Shown here: piece after piece, positions 59,339 through 64,000 of the stretch
Numbering within the stretch: the first letter of the stretch is position 1
How the letters are laid out: every line of letters starts with the position of its first letter
From: BACL27 sp964203235
GTDB taxonomy: Bacteria; Actinomycetota; Acidimicrobiia; Acidimicrobiales; Ilumatobacteraceae
Reading direction: 5' to 3'
Assembly (NCBI GenBank): GCA_964203235.1
Contig: CAXNLE010000001.1
Location: 186,001 to 250,000 of the forward strand
DNA: 64,000 bases
The notes under the pieces: model-generated
Told to the model about the DNA's origin: nothing
The model's input: only the letters and a program-made list of their open reading frames with translations
Database searches by the model: none
Program-made: the position numbers and the translations under genes

Positions 59339-60322
59339 ATGACACGTGCACTTATCACTGGCATTACCGGTCAAGACGGTCGCCATCTCGCTGAATTTTT
59401 AAATAGCAAGGGATACGAAGTTTTCGGGTTGGTTAAGGGACAAAATAATCCCAAGGCAGAGTCAATTCGCGATGAGTTTCCATTTGTTCAACTCGTACCT
59501 GGCGACCTTGCTGATTTTTCTAGTCTCGTTAGTGCACTAGAAATGTCACAACCAGATGAAGTTTATAATTTGGGCGCAATCTCATTTGTGGCAATGTCAT
59601 TTAATCAAGCCGAACTCACGGGCAACATAACAGGGCTCGGTGTTTTGCGAATGCTTGAAGCGATTCGTTTGGTGGGCGGGGCACGAAAAAATCCAATTCG
59701 TTTTTACCAGGCCTCATCTTCTGAGATGTTCGGTAAGGTGCGCGAGACACCGCAAACAGAAATGACGCCGTTTCATCCGCGGTCTCCGTACGGAGTTGCA
59801 AAAGTTTTCGCACACGACATCACAGTGAATTATCGAGAAAGCTACGACATGTTTGCTTGCTCAGGTATTTTGTTTAATCACGAGGGCCCTCGTCGCGGAC
59901 TTGAATTCGTAACCCGAAAAATCACAAACTCGGTCGCCCGTATAAAATTAGGTCTGCAAAGTGAACTCGTGCTCGGAAATCTTGAGGCTAAGCGAGATTG
60001 GGGTTTCGCTGGTGATTATGTAGAGGCAATGTGGATGATGTTGCAACAACCAACACCTGATGATTTTGTAATCGCCACAGGCAAAGCGCACTCAATAGAG
60101 CAATTGCTTGAAGTCGCATTTAGTGCTGCCGATATGGGTGACTGGCGAAAATTTGTGAAGCAAGATCAGAGATTCTTTCGCCCAGCAGAAGTCGACTTGC
60201 TAATTGGCGATGCGACAAAAGCAAATACAAAACTTGGCTGGCAACCAAAAGTTGGCTTTGAGGCCCTGATTCAGATGATGGTTAAAAACGATTTAGATTA
60301 TGAGTCAAAGCGTCGGCGATAG
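59339..60322 (+). CDS. gmd: GDP-mannose 4,6-dehydratase
   Basis: 327 residues. ALITGITGQDGRHLAEFLNSKGYEV is the NADP site; FYQASSSEMFGKVRETPQTE and SPYGVAKVFAHD give the Ser-Tyr-Lys triad; NHEGPRRGLEFVTRKI is a family block. It converts GDP-mannose to GDP-4-keto-6-deoxymannose, the first step to GDP-fucose. Its partner fcl is at 50389. Overlaps the convergent flippase by 18 bases. Confidence 0.95.
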   Translation: MTRALITGITGQDGRHLAEFLNSKGYEVFGLVKGQNNPKAESIRDEFPFVQLVPGDLADFSSLVSALEMSQPDEVYNLGAISFVAMSFNQAELTGNITGLGVLRMLEAIRLVGGARKNPIRFYQASSSEMFGKVRETPQTEMTPFHPRSPYGVAKVFAHDITVNYRESYDMFACSGILFNHEGPRRGLEFVTRKITNSVARIKLGLQSELVLGNLEAKRDWGFAGDYVEAMWMMLQQPTPDDFVIATGKAHSIEQLLEVAFSAADMGDWRKFVKQDQRFFRPAEVDLLIGDATKANTKLGWQPKVGFEALIQMMVKNDLDYESKRRR

Positions 60323-61606
60323 CGAACGCAGTTTCGTGCGCAAACTTGTCGCAAACGAAATTAATCCGATTACAGAACTTGAAACGAGCGCGAGCTCGAC
60401 GCGCAAAAATAAATCGTCACTGACAAGCCAGACTGTGAGAATGTAAGCAAGAAACGCTAGTGACCAGCCGATTGCCACATGTTTGTGTCCATTAAGAGCG
60501 ATAACTGCTTGGGCAATTGCCAACGCCATCATGTAGATTCCACTTGCAAGTGCGAGAAGGGTGATCGTTCGGCGGTCAATGCTTCCACCATAAACAAGAT
60601 CAAGAACATTTGGACCGATCGCAAATGCACCGACTGTGCCAACTATGCCAACGCCAAACACCAAAATTACTAGCTGGTTGAATCCGGAGCGAAATTCTTT
60701 AATATCACCACGCGCGGCGAGTCTGGTGAGTCTCGGCAAGAGTGCCGCCTGAACTGCTTGAAACAAAAATAACGGCACGCGAGTTATCAATACTGCATTG
60801 CCGAAAAGCGTGACGTGCTCGGCAGGCGCAGTATCGCCAAGTAACGCCACTGTGATTGGCCCAGCATTTACTAAAGCCGCAGCAAAGATTGAACCACCTA
60901 GCAATAGCCCTAGATTTGGCGTGATCTCAGACCAAGTCGCTGGTGGGCCATCGTCAAGTTTCAATTGACCTGAAAACAATATTGTCAAAACGCCGACGAG
61001 CGGAGTGAGCACGACCACCAATGCGTATGGGCCGAGTTGGGTTACTCCAGCAATTAACAAAATTAAGCAAACTACAACGCGAACTGCTCCGTCGGCACCA
61101 ACAATAAACCCATATGAATTGAACTTTCCGAGTCCAGAACATAAACCTTTGATGACGTAGAAGACGCCATAGACGGCAATAGCGAGTGCCAAACTGGCAG
61201 TGACGATGCCGTGACCTTCAAATAAATTGTCGTTTACGAAAGGTGCAAGTGCGGCGATTGCGGCGATTAATCCGACGACGATTACAGAACAAAGGATCAA
61301 AACTTTTCTTACAACTGGTCGAGCACCTTGACCAAGTGCGCGTCGATGGGCGATAGCCCGACTGATTTCTTGTTCAACTGGCAAAAAGAATCCTGGTGCG
61401 ATTGCAAACATCACGAACCAAAGTGAGACCAGTGGTTTGAAACCATCTTGGCCGAGTGCCTGCTGGCCAATCTTGAAAAATGCATAGATTGTTAAACCAG
61501 CAATTATTAAGCCAATTGAAATCGCAATTGTGCCTTCTGGAAGATCAACGCGCTTATTTTTAGTGGCGAGCGATGAACTCGAAGAACTCTCGTTTTGTAG
61601 CGACAC
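60305..61606 (-). CDS. Polysaccharide flippase (MATE/Wzx-like)
   Basis: 433 residues with about twelve hydrophobic helices. SLWFVMFAIAPGFFLPVEQEISRAIAHRRA and LFGNAVLITRVPLFLFQAVQAALLPRLTRLAARGD are typical of the oligosaccharide flippase group. It moves a lipid-linked glycan across the membrane for the polysaccharide made by this locus. Minus strand, ends inside the gmd 3' end, preceded by a small conserved gene. Confidence 0.85.
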   Translation of the reverse strand: MSLQNESSSSSSLATKNKRVDLPEGTIAISIGLIIAGLTIYAFFKIGQQALGQDGFKPLVSLWFVMFAIAPGFFLPVEQEISRAIAHRRALGQGARPVVRKVLILCSVIVVGLIAAIAALAPFVNDNLFEGHGIVTASLALAIAVYGVFYVIKGLCSGLGKFNSYGFIVGADGAVRVVVCLILLIAGVTQLGPYALVVVLTPLVGVLTILFSGQLKLDDGPPATWSEITPNLGLLLGGSIFAAALVNAGPITVALLGDTAPAEHVTLFGNAVLITRVPLFLFQAVQAALLPRLTRLAARGDIKEFRSGFNQLVILVFGVGIVGTVGAFAIGPNVLDLVYGGSIDRRTITLLALASGIYMMALAIAQAVIALNGHKHVAIGWSLAFLAYILTVWLVSDDLFLRVELALVSSSVIGLISFATSLRTKLRSLSPTL

Positions 61607-61622
61607 TAGTTAAATAAAATAT

Positions 61623-61805
61623 TTAAAATTGTTTTGCAATTTTATCTTGCAACTTCGACATCGCTTCGCGACGACAAACTTGTGCTTTTTGAAATGTCAA
61701 TATTCCGAGTCCAACGGCAATATATGTGGCGTCTTTCGTGAAGCGCAACAAATCTTGCGCCTTGATAGGCCCTAGTCGCAACTCGTCTAAATTGAGGTCT
61801 CGCAC
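61623..61805 (-). CDS. Small membrane-associated protein, conserved-looking
   Basis: 60 residues. A short amphipathic N-terminus (LRLGPIKAQDLLRFTKDA) and a hydrophobic stretch (TYIAVGLGILTFQ), then a charged helix (RREAMSKLQDKIAKQF). I recall similar short sequences in Acidimicrobiia, but no function. Its start is 80 bases from that of the divergent glycosyltransferase, with which it may share a promoter region. Confidence 0.55.
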   Translation of the reverse strand: MRDLNLDELRLGPIKAQDLLRFTKDATYIAVGLGILTFQKAQVCRREAMSKLQDKIAKQF

Positions 61806-61885
61806 GATGTCTCCAATCTGCGTTTAGTTTATAGAGCGATAGACATCAAATCGGCACAAGTAGCCGCAAGTAGTCTTATGAAGGC

Positions 61886-64000
61886 ATGAGTCGGGTCAGG
61901 TTTGGATCAAGTAAATCAGGGGAGAATTCTGCACCGCCTGTGGTGACTGCAATGGTTGTTCACCAACCAGGGCCATGGTTTGATGAAGTACTTCAATCAC
62001 TTGCAAGTCAAGATTATTCGGCGATAAGCCACGTATTTTTTTTAACTTCTCAAGTTGTTAACGCGAAGGCGGATACTGCTAAATCGCAATTGTTGATGAA
62101 AAAGATTCAAGCTGTGTTGCCTGAATCAATTGTTCGAATTGTTGAAGGAAACCCTGGCTTTGGCGCCCTAATAAATGAAACACAGCGCATCGTCGAAGGT
62201 AATCGTGGTTTATTTTGCGTGATGCATGACGATGTGGTGTTGCAACCATCAACAATTGGCCAGTTGGTGCACGAGATGCTCGCGTCAAATGCTTCGGTTG
62301 TTGGCCCAAAAATTGTTCAGTGGGATAATCCGACTATTTTAAAGTCGGTTGGTCAGTTGATTGATCGATGCGGCGAGGTCGACCCGTTGATTGAGACAAA
62401 TGAGCGTGACCAAGAGCAACACGATTCGGTAAAAGATGTTTTTTTCATTAGCTCGGCTTGCATGCTTATCAGGGCTGACACATTTCGAGAATTAGATGGC
62501 TTCTGTCGAGAGATTTCGTTTTTTGGCGAAGATCTTGAGTTTTGTTGGCGCGCACATTTAAGTGGGGCAAGAGTAATCATCGCACCTTCCGCAGTTGTGC
62601 GACATCGCGAAATGTTTACTCAGCGAGCGCCGGAACTTTCGAGAGATGCATTAAGTGCCCGCCACCGAGTGCGAACAGTTACAACATTGACATGGAGACT
62701 TGAACTTCCGCTCGTGTGGCTGCAGATGCTTGTCACTTCAGTTATTGAAACCATCTTCGGAGTCTTCAGTAGCAACTCGAGGGGCTCGTTGGCTAATTTG
62801 CGTGCAACCGTTTCGGTGTTCGTCGACTTTGCATACGTTTGGAGTCGCCGCCGTGAAGTTCGAAAAGTTCGGCGAGTACCGGCAAGTGATATCAGCAAAA
62901 TGCAGGTCAGGGGGTCGGCGAGAATTACAAAATTTATTCGACATCGACGTGCTCTCGAGTCATCTTCAATTGCATCGGCGGCAAAATCACAAAAACTATG
63001 GCGACAAAGCTCTACAAGAGAAGCCGGATTTGCTCTGCTCGTAATATTTTCATTAATCATTATTGGTAGTCGCGGAATCATTCTCAACGGAAGCCGAACC
63101 GTCGGAGAATTTTTACCATTTGAAGGTGGCGCGAATACCGCAGGTTCATTGATGAAAATGTTTCGATCGGGATGGTGGTCGAGTGGTTTTGGCGAAGCAG
63201 CGGCAAACCCGACTGGTCTTGGGATACTCGCGCTTGGTGGTTTTTTTGTTTTTGGAAACCTTGCATTGCTCGAAACTTTGATGATCGTCGGTTCGCTATT
63301 TGTTGGTTTTTTTGGAATGTGGCGACTGTGTGGCTCGTTGTATAACACCCGCGCCCGATTAGTTGGGGCAACTGTCTATGTGGCTTTACCGCTTTCTTAT
63401 GACGCAATCGCGCGCGGTCGTTTATCGGCGTTGTTGATTGTTGCAGCATTGCCATGGGTGCTTGACCTTCTGCGAAGAGTTGGTGGGCTACAACCCAACG
63501 AACGAATCGATGGTTCAACAAATTCGCTTTTGCCAAATTCAGAAAAGTCAACTGATGTCGGCATCTCTCGTTTGACTCAACTGATTAGTGCTCTTGTATT
63601 GATTCTCGGTTTAGTAACTGCTTTTGCACCGTCAATTTTAGTAATTGCATTTGTTGGAGTGATTTTGTGGTGTGTGGCATCTGTTTTTGGTGGAACTTCA
63701 GTGCGCAGTATTGGCACAATGTTGTCGGTCGGGATAGTGGGCGTCTTTGGATCACTTTTTATTAATTTGCCTTGGTCAATGCATTTTGTTTCAAGCAAAT
63801 GGTGGCAGTTGCTAACGAGCGACCAATCAATAGGCGATCGAAACTTAGGGCTTGTTGCTTTAGCCAGTTTAAATTTTGGAAACATAACCGGCGGCACATT
63901 GGTGCTTGCGTCATATTTTTGTGTCGCATGTTCGCTTCTAGTTGCTAACAGTTGGCGGTTTGTTTGGGCTTTGCGTTCGTCGTTTCTAGTTGTAGGCGGG
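61886..64000 (+). CDS. Large membrane glycosyltransferase family 2, truncated at right edge
   Basis: ATG 61886 with no stop before the end; 705 codons visible. The GT-A part (VVTAMVVHQPGPWFDEVLQSL, VEGNPGFGALINE, FCVMHDDVVLQP, FFGEDLEFCWRAH) spans residues ~20-240. From ~380 come many hydrophobic helices of a polytopic membrane domain. Such GT2-plus-membrane proteins are common in actinobacteria and add sugars to lipid-linked glycans. Divergent from the small 60-residue gene. Confidence 0.88.
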   Translation, partial: MSRVRFGSSKSGENSAPPVVTAMVVHQPGPWFDEVLQSLASQDYSAISHVFFLTSQVVNAKADTAKSQLLMKKIQAVLPESIVRIVEGNPGFGALINETQRIVEGNRGLFCVMHDDVVLQPSTIGQLVHEMLASNASVVGPKIVQWDNPTILKSVGQLIDRCGEVDPLIETNERDQEQHDSVKDVFFISSACMLIRADTFRELDGFCREISFFGEDLEFCWRAHLSGARVIIAPSAVVRHREMFTQRAPELSRDALSARHRVRTVTTLTWRLELPLVWLQMLVTSVIETIFGVFSSNSRGSLANLRATVSVFVDFAYVWSRRREVRKVRRVPASDISKMQVRGSARITKFIRHRRALESSSIASAAKSQKLWRQSSTREAGFALLVIFSLIIIGSRGIILNGSRTVGEFLPFEGGANTAGSLMKMFRSGWWSSGFGEAAANPTGLGILALGGFFVFGNLALLETLMIVGSLFVGFFGMWRLCGSLYNTRARLVGATVYVALPLSYDAIARGRLSALLIVAALPWVLDLLRRVGGLQPNERIDGSTNSLLPNSEKSTDVGISRLTQLISALVLILGLVTAFAPSILVIAFVGVILWCVASVFGGTSVRSIGTMLSVGIVGVFGSLFINLPWSMHFVSSKWWQLLTSDQSIGDRNLGLVALASLNFGNITGGTLVLASYFCVACSLLVANSWRFVWALRSSFLVVGG

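Noticed and set aside
62620..63348. 242-residue open frame on the minus strand
   Set aside because: Antisense to the GT2 membrane protein, with proline/arginine-rich composition and no family resemblance.

Overview
The window looks like a chromosomal segment of a free-living actinobacterium, most likely class Acidimicrobiia (freshwater or marine acIV/Ilumatobacter-like). The evidence is a WhiB factor, the actinobacterial ribosomal protein bL37, adjacent PafB/PafC-type WYL regulators, three coenzyme F420 genes (cofC, cofD, cofE), an ImuA'-ImuB-DnaE2 mutasome under actinobacterial LexA boxes, and many acyl-CoA/MaoC-type genes. Base composition is only moderately GC by eye. Gaps are tiny and several convergent genes overlap at their 3' ends, which suggests a compact genome. 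The taxonomic placement is inference.

Layout. 1-3.2 kb: acyl-CoA dehydrogenase (cut by the left edge), a flippase-like membrane protein and a MaoC hydratase. 3.2-3.8 kb: a UGSC-family selenoprotein whose gene is read through an in-frame UGA, with a strong hairpin just after it. 3.9-10.9 kb: an AT-richer glycan/methylation island (two three-domain C-methyltransferases, SDR, radical SAM protein, glycosyltransferase, another methyltransferase). 10.9-13.2 kb: a thioredoxin-fold fusion to a domain that I recall beside UGSC proteins, and an epoxide-hydrolase-like enzyme. 13.3-16.4 kb: MBL hydrolase, flavin reductase, MauE-like protein, ferredoxin, secreted HNH nuclease. 16.4-30.4 kb: mostly housekeeping genes (bL37, Cas4/RecB-like nuclease, tRNA-Leu, M20 peptidase, argG, glycosyltransferase, L,D-transpeptidase, rarD-like, pgi, pafB/pafC-like, DEDDh exonuclease).

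30.4-39.3 kb: whiB with a repeat-rich promoter, PIN-PhoH ATPase, a tail-less HU followed by a separate 27-residue lysine-rich peptide gene, cofC, gpsA, selD, rnhB and a second acyl-CoA dehydrogenase. 39.3-47.9 kb: a B12-binding, CarH-like regulator directly upstream of the LexA-controlled imuA'-imuB genes, then a NUDIX enzyme, two small DUF genes, and LexA-controlled dnaE2. 47.8-50.4 kb: LysE exporter, DUF3039, FmdB zinc ribbon, rhomboid protease. 50.4-64 kb: a GDP-fucose/surface polysaccharide locus (fcl, gmd, nucleotidyltransferase, four glycosyltransferases, flippase), interrupted by cofE-cofD.

The main links across the window are these. SelD (36 kb) would make the selenophosphate needed to read the UGA in the UGSC gene (3.5 kb). 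CofC, CofD and CofE together cover the assembly of F420 from its deazaflavin precursor. LexA boxes and PafB/PafC-like activators represent both known actinobacterial DNA-damage regulons. Gmd, Fcl and the nucleotidyltransferase point to a fucose-containing surface glycan.
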